A DNA stretch of 64,000 nt from Rutpela maculata (lineage: Eukaryota; Arthropoda; Insecta; Coleoptera; Cerambycidae): contig OW386291.2 of NCBI GenBank assembly GCA_936432065.2, forward strand, positions 104,659,823 to 104,723,822. The letters are read 5' to 3'. A program made the position numbers and the translations under genes. A model generated the notes under the pieces. It was not told where the DNA came from and ran no database searches. It was given only the letters and a program-made list of their open reading frames with translations. This document shows positions 11,111-23,525 of this stretch, in pieces (positions within the stretch are counted from its first letter, which is position 1; each line of letters begins with the position of its first letter).

Positions 11111-11733
11111 ACTTCCACATCCAGTGGAAGTACAGTATCGACAAAAAAAATGTTGTAAATTTTTATTGTTCAAATAGGCTTAGAATGTTATGAAACGTCG
11201 AGATTTAAAAAAAATTCTGTCCGTCGATCTGTCTGTCTATAACTTTTTTTGTGCGCACGATTACTCTGGAACCGTTTAAGGTATTGACTTAAAATTTGGT
11301 ACACGCATGTATTATAACGTGATCTGGAACTAGATCATATTTTCATCTTATTCCGTTGAAAGGTGGGGAGTTGGGGTAAACAGACAAATCAAGCAGGTAA
11401 GAATCCATAAAATTGGTATTTAGTATATACAAGAGAAGCTATAAGGTCTCAAAAAAATTTTTGGCATTAGCTACCCCAACCCCATTACTAAAGGGGGTGA
11501 AAAAAATTTGTGATTTAGTGCGTGTACAAGAACCAAAATAAAATAAAATATTTTTTTACTTCCACTACCACCCCCACCCCACTATCGATGTGGGATATGG
11601 TTTTTTGGAATTTCAAATATCATATTATTAAAGTGCCATAAACAATTATTTCCACATACAAAATTTTTTCGTCGAGAGACTTGGATGGAAAATCTGGATG
11701 TGGAAGTAGTGATTCCCTGGGCAGGGGTTTTTC
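11111..11733 (+). repeat. Dispersed family A, near-full copy
   Basis: Starts with the ACTTCCAC palindrome and ends with GGATGTGGAAGTAGTGATTCC and a short conserved tail. It is shorter than the 5498 and 37866 copies because of internal deletions around the C-rich tract and the following stretch. Confidence 0.85.
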
Positions 11734-12736
11734 AAATTGCAAACAAATATATCCAAAAATGCAAAGAAAATAGGATATTCCATTAAAAAAAGGTTTGTTT
11801 TGTAGTTTCTACTTCAGATATTTAGTTGTCTTCTGTTTAAATAACCTCCTGAAAAAAATTCAAAACTTGGACATTCAAAAGATTTTCTCAAAAACCAAGA
11901 ATAAGCCAGGTAAGTGGGGCGGTGTTCAGAGCATACCTATGAACACCCTGTATAACAAGAAAGGAACTAATTTAGATTTACTGTTTTTAGCATTATTAAC
12001 ACTTTAAATCTAAAACGGGGCATTAATTCACAGTTGAGTTACACAATTCACAATGAAACGTTACATAATGATTTCAATTTTTAACATTTTCGCCTTCCTT
12101 TGTGTAAGTTCTTAACAATCCAATTAAATGTAATCTGCATAAGAATAATGCATGTGTAAAAATCTGCACGAATAGAACATAATAATAAGTAAACCAACAC
12201 TTGTAAGTTTCACAAAACAATGATTTTCTTCTTTGTTCCGGTCATTACTGGCATGTAGATTTTGTACACTGTTTATTAAACATTCTTTGTATGTCTGCTT
12301 ATACTGTCTGTATTCATAAATATGCATATATGCATGTTAACCAGTTTCACTTGTTTGTTTTAACTCCTTTACAAAACCAAGAGAATCTTTTCAGAACTTA
12401 AATATTAATTTGTGTATGTGAAGGATGTGGTTGGCATGGAGATAAATTAAATTGGCACAAATCAAACGCGTGCAGTAAAAAATTGCCAGTAAAAAGTAAT
12501 TTATGTAGCATTCATTTACACTCCTAAATTGAATTCATGAGTTTGAAGTAAAACTGATTTCTCGTAAATACGTGGGATGCGGTAGATCAATAAGTTTTTC
12601 CAACTGAATTATACGGTGTTAGTAAAATCGATCGCTTAATTTTGTTTGTCATTCTTTGGGGAAAAAAATATAAATATATAAGAGAAGTACTTAGATATGA
12701 TGTCCCAAATAGGGACTAAAAAATGATACCATTATT
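11734..12736. other. No gene seen
   Basis: A 70-codon frame (11795-12007) has no recognisable domain. It spans ACACCCTGTATA near 11943, a word that recurs at repeat ends elsewhere in the window. Confidence 0.45.
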
Positions 12737-13653
12737 AATGGGGTGTCATAGGTTTACTCCCAAAATGTGTGAGCTGTTGTTAATTTGGGGCAGTAGAGCA
12801 GAGAAATGACAATGCCCTTTTTTTTGGGACAGGGGCGTACGGCAGGCCCCCAAAGGTGTAAGAAATATGACTTGTAAAAGTAAAAAAAAGTCACAAATAA
12901 GTCAGGTTTACGCATGGGGGTTGGAGGGATTTTTTTAATTTACCCCCAAAAATCATGAATCCAGACTCCCATTCATTTTGGTCGGTACAAGGAAGCGCTA
13001 CGCTTGCCCAAATTTGAAAAAAAAATGATAAGTTTATGAATGGCAATCAGGAACCTGGTAAGTATGAACCTCCTGAGTGCGAAGAGACATTCGCCATCTT
13101 TGAAAAGTGGTGCGAACGTCTTGCCTTTCACGACGGCGTATCGGCTGCTCCTACCGCATGTACTAGTTACCTACCCTTGTGATTAGATGAGTATCACAAA
13201 GGGCATAGCAGGATAAGCATGTGTTAGGTGCCCCCGTACCAATCGGGTCGAAATTTTTAGCACAAGTTGATAGTAGTGTTAGATGAAATTTCCCAAAATG
13301 TTATTTTTGGAAAACCATTTTTACGGGAGTTATGGGGGTAAAAAGAAAAATGGAAAAAAATTTTTTTCTCAAAAACGGATAAACCGATTTTTGTGAAAAA
13401 AATATATATTATGGTTTTTGATGGCACAAACATAGAAAAAAATTATTGAGTCCATTTGTCGAAAGAAAGTGGTAAAAATTTTTTTTCAAAATAAAAAAAA
13501 AAATTTTTTTAGAGGATGTTCTCGAGGCACACCTACCATTTTCTTTCAAATAAATGCTTATATGCTCCTTTAAAACACATCCAATTTTCAAAGCGATCAG
13601 AAGGGTACGACATATTCAAAATTGATAATCATTGGCATACTGCGGGCGGCGCG

Positions 13654-14238
13654 TAGTCTATGTAATGAAGCATTATAAGACGACTTTTTTGTAAATATTT
13701 CGTGCAAAGACGAGATAACCTTCCCCACCTCCCGTTTTTCCCACGATGCAAGTGGTGGGAAAAGTTTTTGACCGCCGCAACCCCCTGAAACACCATCCCT
13801 CTTATGGATACCTTTATGTTTTGATATATAAACGGGTCTGGGGAGTGATTTATCGACGGGTTATACTTGAAATAATATGAAAGGGGTTGTAGAGTAAGTG
13901 GAGTTCAGACAGCAGGTGGAAAATCTTTTTTTTTTGCAAATGATTCGGTTTAAACGCGTATTCCCCGTTTTCGGAGTCGCTGATCATAGTAAAAATATTC
14001 ATTTTTAGCTCCAACCCCTCCTCATCCCTCAAACGGACAGAAACCATTCCTCACTCACCATTTGAGGGTTGAGGAGAGGTTCGATAAATCACTCCTCAGA
14101 TCCATTTATATATGAAAGTAGTCAAAAACTTCTCCCACCACGTGCATCATGTTCAGCACCCTCGAAAACTGAGGGTGGAAGGTAATCTCGTCTTTGCACG
14201 AAATATTTACACTATTTCTGCCTTCATTACTTAGACTA
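13654..14238. repeat. Inner palindrome with ~200-bp arms
   Basis: The left arm (13654-13856) begins TAGTCTATGTAATGAAG and the right arm (14081-14238) ends with its imperfect inverse. Shared blocks include ATATTTCGTGCAAAGACGAG and AGTGATTTATCGA. A ~220-bp centre is not palindromic. No gene. Confidence 0.85.
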
Positions 14239-14372
14239 GCGGTTCATTATTACATCTTACTACCACCGTCATTGGCGGCCATTACAACCCTAAATCAGCA
14301 TCAAACTTTAAAAAGTGTGGTGCAGATATTTTCAAATTCTCTGACGTCAACTGTTGGGTCAAACAAAATCTA

Positions 14373-15196
14373 ATTTTGCAGTGATGACGTCTGTAGTCAG
14401 CCTACGAAAGAACTAGTTTTCAAAGTCTACTACGAGGAGGTTACAGTGTCTTTCACTAGTCAGGGTGCCTATTTATTGTGAGTACCCGTGCCTCTCACGA
14501 GTCGGGGTGTTTGTATATCGTGAGTCCCCTTGCCTCTCACTAGTCGGGGAATCACCTTTCCTGTCACAATTCGGGTTAACTTTTTTGCGTGAGTCTTCTT
14601 GCTTCTCACGAATCAGGTTACTCTATATTGATGAGACTTCACTTAGTCTTCATTGCTATCGTCTCTAATTACAGGAATAATATTATTATGAGTAAAAATG
14701 TTGGTGATAAGTTTAGATGGCTCCAGAAATTTCGTGGAGCAGATAGTATACAACTGCAGCAATGTGCGAGCAGCAGCCAACAGTTTTGTTTCCGTTGGCG
14801 CAATTGTATACTGTCTGTCCCAGACAAGGTATTTGTCAAAGAGAGCCAGCGATGTTTTTACTCGGATTAATAATATTTCTGTAATCGAAGATAATAGCAA
14901 TGAAGGCTAAGAAATGTCTCACCAATATAGAGTAACCTGATTAGTGAGAGGCCAGAAGACTCACGCAAAAAAGTCACCCCGAATTGTGACAGGCAAGGGA
15001 ACTAACAATAAACAAGCTCCCCGACTAGTGAGAGGCAAGGGGACTCACGATAAACAAGCATCCCGACTCGTGAGAGACAACGATAAACAAACACCCCATA
15101 ATAAGTGAAACAAAATCGTATTGTAACCTCCACGTAGTGGACCTTGGAAACTACAGTTCTTTGGTAGACTGACTACAAACGTCATCACTGCAAAAT
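14373..15196. repeat. Inner palindrome with tandem ~43-bp subrepeats
   Basis: The ends ATTTTGCAGTGATGACGT and its inverse lie at 14373 and 15196. Each arm contains diverged ~43-bp units built on GTGAGAGGCAAGGGGACTCA followed by ACAAGC(A)CCCCGAC, at least three on each side. Short frames in it (14465-14668 and others) are translations of the units, not genes. Confidence 0.8.
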
Positions 15197-15239
15197 GTTT
15201 TGTAATTTTTTTGAATAAATGTTTTCAAAATAAAAAAAA

Positions 15240-15390
15240 TTATGGGAGTTTCTCGAAGAATAAAGACTAAGAGAAGTCTTATCAATATAGAGTAAACTGA
15301 TTTGTAAGAGGCAAGAGAACTCACACAAAAAAATCAATCCGAATTGTGAGAGGCAAGGGGACTCATAATAACCAAGCACCTCGACTAGTC
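15240..15390. repeat. Partial extra arm of the ~43-bp subrepeat palindrome
   Basis: Repeats the phrases TCAATATAGAGTAA and TGTGAGAGGCAAGGGGACTC in the same orientation as the right arm of 14373-15196. It looks like a partial duplication. Confidence 0.75.
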
Positions 15391-15699
15391 CTTTTTTTTT
15401 TATTTTGAAAAAAAATTTTCACCACTTTTCTTCGACAAATGGACTCAATAATTTTTTTCTATGTTTGTGCAATCAAAAACCATAATATATATTTTTTTCA
15501 CAAAAATCGGTTTATCTGTTTTTGAGAAAAAAATTTTTTTCCATTTTTCTTTTTACCCCCATAACTCCCGTAAAAATGGTTTTCCAAAAATAATATTTTG
15601 GGAAATTTCATCTAACACTACTATCAACTTGTGCTAAAAATTTCGACCCGATTGGTGCGGGGGCACCTAACACATGCTTATCCTGCTATGCCCTTTACG

Positions 15700-16316
15700 A
15701 CTGGCAATCAGAAACTTGGTAAGTATGAACCCCCTGAGTGCGAAAATATATTCGCCATCTTTGAAAAGTGATGCGAAGGTCTTGCCTTTCATGATAATTG
15801 ACGGCGTATCGGCTCTTTCTACCAAATGTACTAGATACCCTTGTAATTCGATGAGTATTATAAATTTACGACTGGCAATCAGAAACTTGATAATTATGAA
15901 CCCCTCGATTGAAAAAAATGCGTGCATCTTTGAAAAGTGGTGCAAAGGTCTTGCCTTTCACGATAATTGACGGCGTATCGAAGCTTCCTATCTTTGCCAG
16001 TCGTAAATTTATGATACTCATCGAATTATAAGGGTAACTAGTACATGCGGTAGAAAGAGCCGATACGCCGTCGATTATCGTGAAAGGCCAGACCTTCGCA
16101 CCACTTTTCGGATACTTACCAAGTTTATGATTGCCAGTCATAAATTTGTGATACTCATCGAATCACAAGAGTAACTAGTACATGCGGTAGGAACAGCCCA
16201 TACACCGTCAATTATCGTGAAAGGCAAGACGTTTGCATCACCTTTCAAAGATGGCGAATGTCTTTTCGCACTCAAGAAGTTCATACTTACCAGGTTCCTG
16301 GTTGCCATTCATAAAC
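15700..16316. repeat. Multiplied ~125-175-bp module, two forward and two inverted
   Basis: Units begin ACTGGCAATCAGAAACTTG, pass ATCTTTGAAAAGTG(G/A)TGC and GACGGCGTATCG, and end near GATGAGTAT(C/T)A. Forward units lie at about 15700-15868 and 15869-15993; inverted units at about 15994-16140 and 16141-16316. The left arm of the large foldback has one unit only, at 13034-13200. Confidence 0.85.
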
Positions 16317-16660
16317 TTATCATTTTTTTAATCTGACTTTTTTCAAATTTGGGCGAGCGTAGCGCTTCCTTGTACAGCCCAAAATGAATGGAAGTCTGGA
16401 TTCATGATTTTTGGGGGTAAATTAAGAAATCCCTTCAACCCCCATGAGTAAACCTATGACTTATTTGTGACTTTTCTTTACTTTTACAAGTCATATTTCT
16501 TACACCTTTGGGGGGCTGCCGTACGCCCCTGTCCCAGAAACGGGGCTGGCATGGTCATTTCTGTGCTCTACTGCCTCAAATTAATAACAATTCACACATC
16601 TTGGGAGTAAACCTATGACACCCAATTAGTGGTCGGCGGGCTCCTAGTCTATTATGGAAA

Positions 16661-17679
16661 TCCGATTAAAGAACTTATATCTAGATACATAATGGCTATC
16701 TTTTCTTCATATACCTTATTTGCTCCTAACATAGTCACATTATATGTCCATTAAAATGGATAGATGAACATCACATCCCATAGGCAACAGTGGCGGGTAT
16801 GTGTAGAAGGGAGAATGTACAATATTGTACATATTTTATGTAATAATGGTTGATTAACCTCTATGAACATAACCGCGGATTTAAAAAATATAATAGGTAG
16901 AGATGTTTTATTCAAGGGAAATATGTATTGAAAGGATATTATTTATAATACTATTATTACAACTGTAAACTGAACGCCATCATGTTACGACTATGACCTA
17001 CTTAATTATGAAATGACCGATTTTCTTCTTTTCTAAACTGCCTTCTGCAAACGGCACAGCACTTCAACATGTAGCATTTTCACTAAACTGTGTAAATATG
17101 AATAGAGAATATTACTTAGGTATTAAGCAAATCACAACTTAAAATAAAATTACTTTTTCATCACTTTTTGGTCGGAGAACACGAAAAACATTTATTGACA
17201 TAAATGGTGGACACTGTCAAACTGAGATTATGATAATCAAACTGAACCTATCTAGTGATGGGCGATATATCACGAACTGTGATTTAATCACTGATATTAA
17301 GAAATCACAGGTAACGACTGTTAGTAAAGTTGGCAGAAAAGCGTGACGTGATCACGACTTTCCTTCCGTATTTTGTTCCCTTGTCGTGGTTCAAAGAAGA
17401 CCAATATAATAATTAACAATTTCTTCCGTACGTCGTATTATGAAAGTCGTGATCACATCACGTTTTAAATTCACTGACATAAGAAAATCACAGTAACGAT
17501 TTACGTTGCGATTAAAAAATCACGATATATCGCCCATCACTAAACCGATCGTGTAGAAAACAGCCGCGAATAGGCCGATGGGCCAATCAGAAACTTATGG
17601 GAAGAAGTGCCTTAGATTGTCTTTCAGCAACAAATAAATCAATGCCATTATGTATCTAGATATAAGTTCTTTAATCGGA
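16661..17679. mobile_element. 1-kb TIR element of unknown superfamily
   Basis: The ends are nearly perfect inverted repeats of about 35 bp (16661-16696 and 17644-17679), carrying CCGATTAAAGAACTTATATC. No transposase is present. A hAT-type MITE has inserted in its middle (17253-17542). Flanking target duplication not seen. Confidence 0.8.
17253..17542. mobile_element. 290-bp hAT-type MITE with 8-bp target duplication
   Basis: Ends TAGTGATGGGCGATATATCA and its inverse. The flanks AACCTATC (17245-17252) and AACCGATC (17543-17550) match at 7 of 8 positions. Inner inverted blocks around GTGATCACGACTTTC bring the arms close to the centre. No coding capacity. Confidence 0.9.
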
Positions 17680-18629
17680 GGTTTCGGCGAATTTGGCTGA
17701 CACTTTTGTGAGGGTAGGGGGTGCCGATCAAAGCGTTCTCATGGACCAAATTCTCTAAAATCTAGTCTGCGACCTCCACAGGACAGGGAAGGTCAACAGA
17801 TACGTCCATTAGCTTCCCTGCTATATTAAAGCATATACATCTAACTAAAAGTATCTATGTACGTACGCATGTACGTATATTTTTTTTATGTCAAATGTTG
17901 CCGTCGGCATTACCCATTGTGCACCATGTGGAGGATGCGTGAAGGAACTTTGCGCATCATTTGACCCTTAAAATGGCCAATTTTTCGTATAAAATGTTGT
18001 ATAAAGCTAACTATATTCTCGTTACGTCCGTTTGTTTTGAGATTATTGTTAATTCATTGTCTTTATTGACTAGCCCATCAATATAACTATCCTGCAGAGC
18101 ATAAGACAGAGAGTGAGAGAGAGAGAGAGATAGATGAGTTTTCTTCAACATTTTTTTTTTGTTCTCGCTTATTACTAGAGCTTCATAGAATGTTTGTTTA
18201 TTGTAAAGAAACGGATCCCAGTATCGCGATATTTGAAGAATATTTGTTGAAAGAATATTTATTGTACATAAAAAAATAATTGGCGAGGAGAATATGTACA
18301 AAATTGAAAAATGGGCAATGCCAACAAAAAAGAGCGAGTTAAATAAATAAATATATAAAAATATATACTGTATCAGTCTTTACGAGCAACTGCAGTGTCT
18401 CTGTTTTAAACAACGGGTATTATTTTGTTGTATATCATCCGTCTTCCGGCAATTACAGTGCAATTTGTTCCTAGACGACAAGTATTATTTGTGTTTCTAC
18501 AAGACCCTATTATTCTAAGCTGTCAAACCCAGCTGCATACAGAATCCAAGGTGGCTATATCCTTTTTCCTTGACATTAATGGTTCACTATGTCACTTAAT
18601 AGTCCAATAAATGGAAACATAAAAAGGAA
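17680..18629. other. No gene seen; short GA microsatellite
   Basis: Contains a GA-rich microsatellite at about 18108-18136. The frames in this stretch (18011-18301 minus, 18425-18610 plus) show no domain. Confidence 0.5.
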
Positions 18630-19203
18630 CCTTACCGAAAGATCAAGAAAAGTTTATACTTGGCATAGTTCTTAAGTTCGACATACGAATTAATATTCTG
18701 AGATTTCGACCTTGGGGCGTTGCCGCTCGCGCCGTCATATTAGAAAAATGGGGCACAAAATAACTTTTTCGCGAATATCTCGTTTCCGGTGCCAGTCACG
18801 TGAAAAATAGCTATTCATCAAAGTGTAGGGCATAAAATTCCATATATTTTTTGTATCAGACTATTTTCTCTCAGACGAATAGTTTCGGAGATACAATGGG
18901 GTAAAGTGGAATATTATAATTCGTCAAAATATTCCATTTTTCTTTTGAAATTGTAGTTAATAATTACACATATTTTTTTATGCAATTCCACACCACATAT
19001 AATAGAACACTTTAATCCCATTTTCCGACATCCTTATGCTCGTCTTTTGCGGTTGTTATTGGAGTAAGATCAATTTTACTCCTTTTTCATCCCCATTCTT
19101 GTGCATTTTTCGACCTGCCTTACCATGATTGAACTTGGTGGAAGGGTCTGAAGCGAATTGTGTTGTACGACATCGCTTATGGTGGATAAGGCAGCTAAAT
19201 TAA

Positions 19204-20463
19204 AGGACCCCGGAACAAAACCCATGAAAATGTTGCTTCGGTGGAATCGGCTGAAATTTTGATATTTTGTAGTTCAAGTCATGCTGATCAAAAGTTCTTA
19301 TTACATCGAGCCAATCCTATGGACAGTTTTTGAGATACAGCTTGTCAAAGTTAGGTAATTTGTGTCATTTTAGACATTGAAGAACTTTTTACTCTTAAAC
19401 TATTCATTTTACCAAAAAACTGCAAGGGTCGAAATATTTTTGTTCAAGTCCAATAAAGCTCAAGAATTTTTTTATCAATTTTTAGGTTAGGTAAAATATA
19501 TATGTCATATTTTGACATGATTCGGTGGGATTGGCTGAAACTTTGCTATTTTGTAGTTAAAGTCATGCCAATCAAAAATTCCTATTGCACTGAGTCTATC
19601 CTTTGAGTGGTTTTCGCTCCAGGAGTGCTTGAAGGCCCTAACAAAGAGGTAACAGGTAATCTATATGTACCTACGTGTTTATGAATGACTTCTAGTGCGT
19701 GTACATGCACAAAAAATGTAATGTAATGTAATATTAAAATAAGCTTGTATTATTGTCAATATGTTTATAAAGTCACGTCCCTGTAAATCAAAAGGTTTCT
19801 GAAATACAAAATAATAATCAGTTTTTGGGAGCAATTTTCAAAGGGCCGTAGCTCAAGATATTTGCGGACATATTTTTGCATGTAGAATCTGCACCAGAAG
19901 TTTGTCATAGATATTTACAGAAAACCCTGTAGATACTGACACATACATACACCCAAACGCATGCACGCAGTACACAGACATGCTGGAAGCCATTCATAAA
20001 CACGTAGGTACATATAGATTACCTGTTACCTTGTTGTTAGGACCTTCAAGCACTCCTGGAGCAAAAACCACTCATAGGATCGATTCAGTGCAATAGGAAT
20101 TTTTGATCAGCATGACTTTAACCACAAAATAGCAAAGTTTCAGCCAATCCCACCGAAACATGCCTAACCTAAAAATTGATTAAAAAATTCTGAAAAAAAT
20201 TCTTGAGCTTTATTGGACTTGAACAAAAATATTTCGACTCTTGCAATTTTTTGCTAAAGGTAATAGGTTAAGAGTAAACAGTTCTCAAATGTCTAAAATG
20301 ACGCAAATTACCTAACTTTGACGAGCTGTATCTCAAAAACTGTCCATAGGATTGGCTCGATGACATAAGAACTTTTGATCAGCATGACTTTAACTACAAA
20401 ATATCAAAATTTCAGCCGATTTCACCGGATCAACATTTTCATGGGTTTTGTTCCGGGGTCCTT
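19204..20463. repeat. Inner palindrome with ~480-bp arms
   Basis: Begins GGACCCCGGAACAAAACCCA at 19202 and ends with its inverse near 20463. The arms run to about 19690 and 19992 and share ACAGGTAATCTATATGTACC and AAACTTTGCTATTTTGTAG. The ~300-bp centre is unique. The arms look close to 90 percent identical by eye. Confidence 0.9.
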
Positions 20464-20784
20464 TACACTTGTCACAGATTTCGAAAAATGTTGATAGTGG
20501 AGAGTATTGAAGTCAACGTTGTCAAATACAAATTGAGATAATAAATCTGATGGATTAATGGTGATTCTCACACGCATGAATGCAGATATTTGAAAAAGCA
20601 TTAATTCGCTATGATAAGGCGAAAATACAAGCGATAATAAGATATCTAATAGCTGCCCCAAGCCGATTATTTTATAGAAAAATACTCCTGTGCCGAGTTG
20701 CAAAAGTGATACGAAAGAGCGTGGTCTGACAGCTGATATAAAGAGTGCATTTAATTATCCATTTTTCCAGTAAGCTCTGTTTCC

Positions 20785-21276
20785 ATATCACAGACTAAAA
20801 CAAATCAGATGTTTCACTCAATAGTATTCCCTATGTAACCAGTCTCATTTTTTGTGATGTGACGTATACCTGCCAGGATTCTGCGCAGAAGACATAAACA
20901 GAGAAATCTTGCCGTTGACATGGAAGTTAAGACCAGCGAGTATAATCTCACAGGAGCGAGTATTTAGGACTGAAATCTCAGAGACGGAAGTAGTCAACAG
21001 CTCCACCGGTGATATTAATTATTTTGGAATGTGGTGTATTGTATTGAAGGTTAGAGTTGTTACTGTTATACATTTAAGTGGTTTTTTGAGTATTCATTAA
21101 GTTACTTTACGCATCATAAGGTCCCTCCTGTGACTATACTCGCTGGTTAAGACTGATTGGACAATGCGCAGATCACGACACAAATTGGTACCTGCTGGGA
21201 GTTGATTTATTATCTAAACCATGATACGTCATAAGTGAAATATCTGATTTGTTTTAGTCTGTGTCCATATTATACA
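20785..21276. repeat. Inner palindrome with interrupted arms
   Basis: Outer blocks at 20785-20825 and 21233-21275 carry AAACAAATCAGATGTTTCAC and its imperfect inverse. Inner blocks near 20927-20962 and 21125-21152 share the inverse phrases AGACCAGCGAGTATAATCTC and ACTATACTCGCTGGTTAAG. Other parts between the arms do not pair. Confidence 0.75.
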
Positions 21277-21905
21277 GAACGGAAAACGTTGGTTTTGGGA
21301 TGGCAATAAGAGCAAGCAAGAGCGGCAAGCGAGAGCGAAGCAAGCAATCATGTATAAATTCTCTTGAGGGGGCATGTCACTGTTTACCTCTGCTAGACTA
21401 CTGGTAGATGTCTTTATTGTGGGTCGGTTAAATCATTGAAACTAATGCCGTACTAAAACAAACACTTTCTGAATCTGTATAATCTAAAAATGTTTCCAAT
21501 ATTTCTGGGACCACTGCAATTACATCCTCTAAAAAATGATCTCATGACAGGTACTGCTTTACCTCATACACTTGGGATCTTATATCCTCTAGAGCAACTG
21601 TATTATTAGCTGAAATTTCAAGACAAAAATGGAATATTTTGACAAATTGGAAAAATCTTTTTATTTCATTATATCTAGGAAACTATTCATCTGAGAGAAA
21701 AAAAAATATACAAAACATATAGGGAATTTTGTGCCTTACATTTTGTAACTCGCACCGGACACGAGATATTCGCGAAAGTGATTTTTTTCTCCATTTTTCC
21801 AATATGGCAGCGCGAGCGGCAACGCCTCAAGGTAGAAAATTAATTAGTATGTCAAACTTAAGAATTATGCATAAACTTTCCTTGACCTTTTGCAAGGTAA
21901 AACTT

Positions 21906-23227
21906 ACCTAGGACTTGGGCTATTATGCTATTGATAAAAGTAAATCCCAAGTTGCAAGTTACATGATTCTAGCGTTTGACTGGCTCTAATCATGTACAGC
22001 TGGAACAAAAGCGATTTTATTTACTTTTCTCCTTTGGTTAAAAGCATCGCGCAAACAATAAAAAGTAACGATTCATTTAATAGTTCTCGCAATTCTCCGC
22101 AACTAACTGGGCTTTGTTTCCAGCATCCTGATCCTTGCACACAGCCTTCTAAGACTGCGACTTAGCACTTGTAATGGTATTGCACTTTCCACGTTTACCG
22201 TACACTTTTTTAGATTTGTGACCTGAATTTAGTCAGGCAATCAAACGCGACATTGGGTTTCAATGCTCACCTATGAAATTCGAAATATCGCTTTGGTAAG
22301 AATTCCGGGAGCTCCGGTTAGTGAGGCTATCAAATAAAATTCCGACTGAATTAAAATATATAGTAACGAGGTTGCACCATTGTAAACTTTTTGTGCATAT
22401 TCCCTTTACTGAAATAATATGAACGCAGTTGAGTTTGTTTACTATATCTAAAATACATCTAATCTAGATCTGGAAATAAAATGATGGGGTGTTAAAACAT
22501 ACAAACATAAGAGCTATAAAACGAAAAATACCTATGTGAGGTACCTCCACAGATGTGCTGCATATGAGAAACAGTTACCATAACACTAATAAGCACCACC
22601 TTCCCTCTAGGATTAATACATTTTTTTCAATTTAATTCAGATTTATTAAGTTAAATACAATGTAATTTCGACAATAGTCCCGGAGTCAGACAGATATCCA
22701 CGGGGCCCTGTCAGTTGAAAGGCTGAACGAGATGGAGTCAGATCAACTCATCAGAATTAGTTGGATAAAACCAACACTCCTGACGTCAGAGGACGAATTA
22801 AAATAGTTTGTAACGTTTGATTGTCCAAACGTATTAATATAACTTATATGCTAATAAAATGATGGCGCATAATAAAGAGGAATTTAGTTTGCTGATATAG
22901 GAATAGAAACTAAATTAAAAAACCTGCTTCAAAGAATTGGGTACAAGCGAAGCGAATGTCAAACCGCTTAATTTGAGAATTTACAATGTTGTGGTTTTTG
23001 AAATGTTCTGATTAAAAAAAAAATATTATTAGGAAGAGATAATTTAGAAGAATGACAAAAAATTACAAAAAGAGTATGAAACAAAGATAGGAGCGAAATA
23101 TATATTATCATTGTTGGAAGGTGAGGCCACAGGGGTTGTCTGAAAATGGCAAAGTGTGTTTAATTCGAAAACAGGCTTTATGTTCTCTGATTTGAGTTAG
23201 GTTGTTTGTTAATGGATTATTATCATT
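21906..23227. other. No gene seen
   Basis: A/T-rich sequence with no domain-bearing frame and no repeat that I recognise. Confidence 0.5.
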
Positions 23228-23525
23228 CAGTTAGTAGGTATGCTTTTAGAGGACAGAATCTTTACTAGTGAAATATTTTTGTCGAAATCCTCTATACGTT
23301 TCATTAAATATATAAGGAATAAAAAAACAGACTGCAAACCAACAGCTATTCTCCGGACTAATGTAATTCGTAATTCAGCGCTCGGTGGGGCATTAATCCG
23401 GAGAATAGCTGTTGGTTGCAGACTGGTTTTTTATTCCTTATATATTTAAGGAAACGTATAGAGGAGTTCGAGAAAAATATTTCACTAGTAAATATTCTGC
23501 CCTCTAAAAGCATACCTATTAACTG
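23228..23525. repeat. 298-bp near-perfect hairpin
   Basis: Arms of about 134 bp with only a handful of mismatches, joined by a ~29-nt spacer around 23362-23391. Both arms carry AACAGCTATTCTCCGGA and GGTATGCTTTTAGAGG. The 69-codon frame inside (23240-23449) is a by-product of the symmetry. Confidence 0.92.

Larger units (their letters stand above)
12737..16627. repeat. Giant nested foldback structure 1 (3.9 kb)
   Basis: The left arm (12737 to about 13503) and right arm (about 15392-16627) are inverted copies. Both outer ends carry GGGTGTCATAGGTTTACTCC, and the arms share the block ATAACTCCCGTAAAAATGG and the block ending CACCTAACACATGCTTATCC. Between the arms lie two independent palindromes (13654-14238 and 14373-15196) and a partial copy of the second (15240-15390). 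The right arm is longer because a ~160-bp module is multiplied in it (15700-16316). No coding sequence and no clear target duplication are visible. It resembles foldback-type transposable elements. Confidence 0.85.
18630..21905. repeat. Giant nested foldback structure 2 (3.3 kb)
   Basis: Outer arms of about 300-340 bp (18630-18970 and 21590-21905) are inverted copies: CTTAAG(T/A)...GACATAC near the ends, then GGCGTTGCCGCTCGCG and its inverse, then the block around AAAATTCC(A/C)TAT. Between them lie two separate palindromes (19204-20463 and 20785-21276). The layout mirrors foldback structure 1 although the sequence is different. No coding sequence is seen. A short AGCAAGC-type repeat lies at about 21312-21350. 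Confidence 0.85.
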
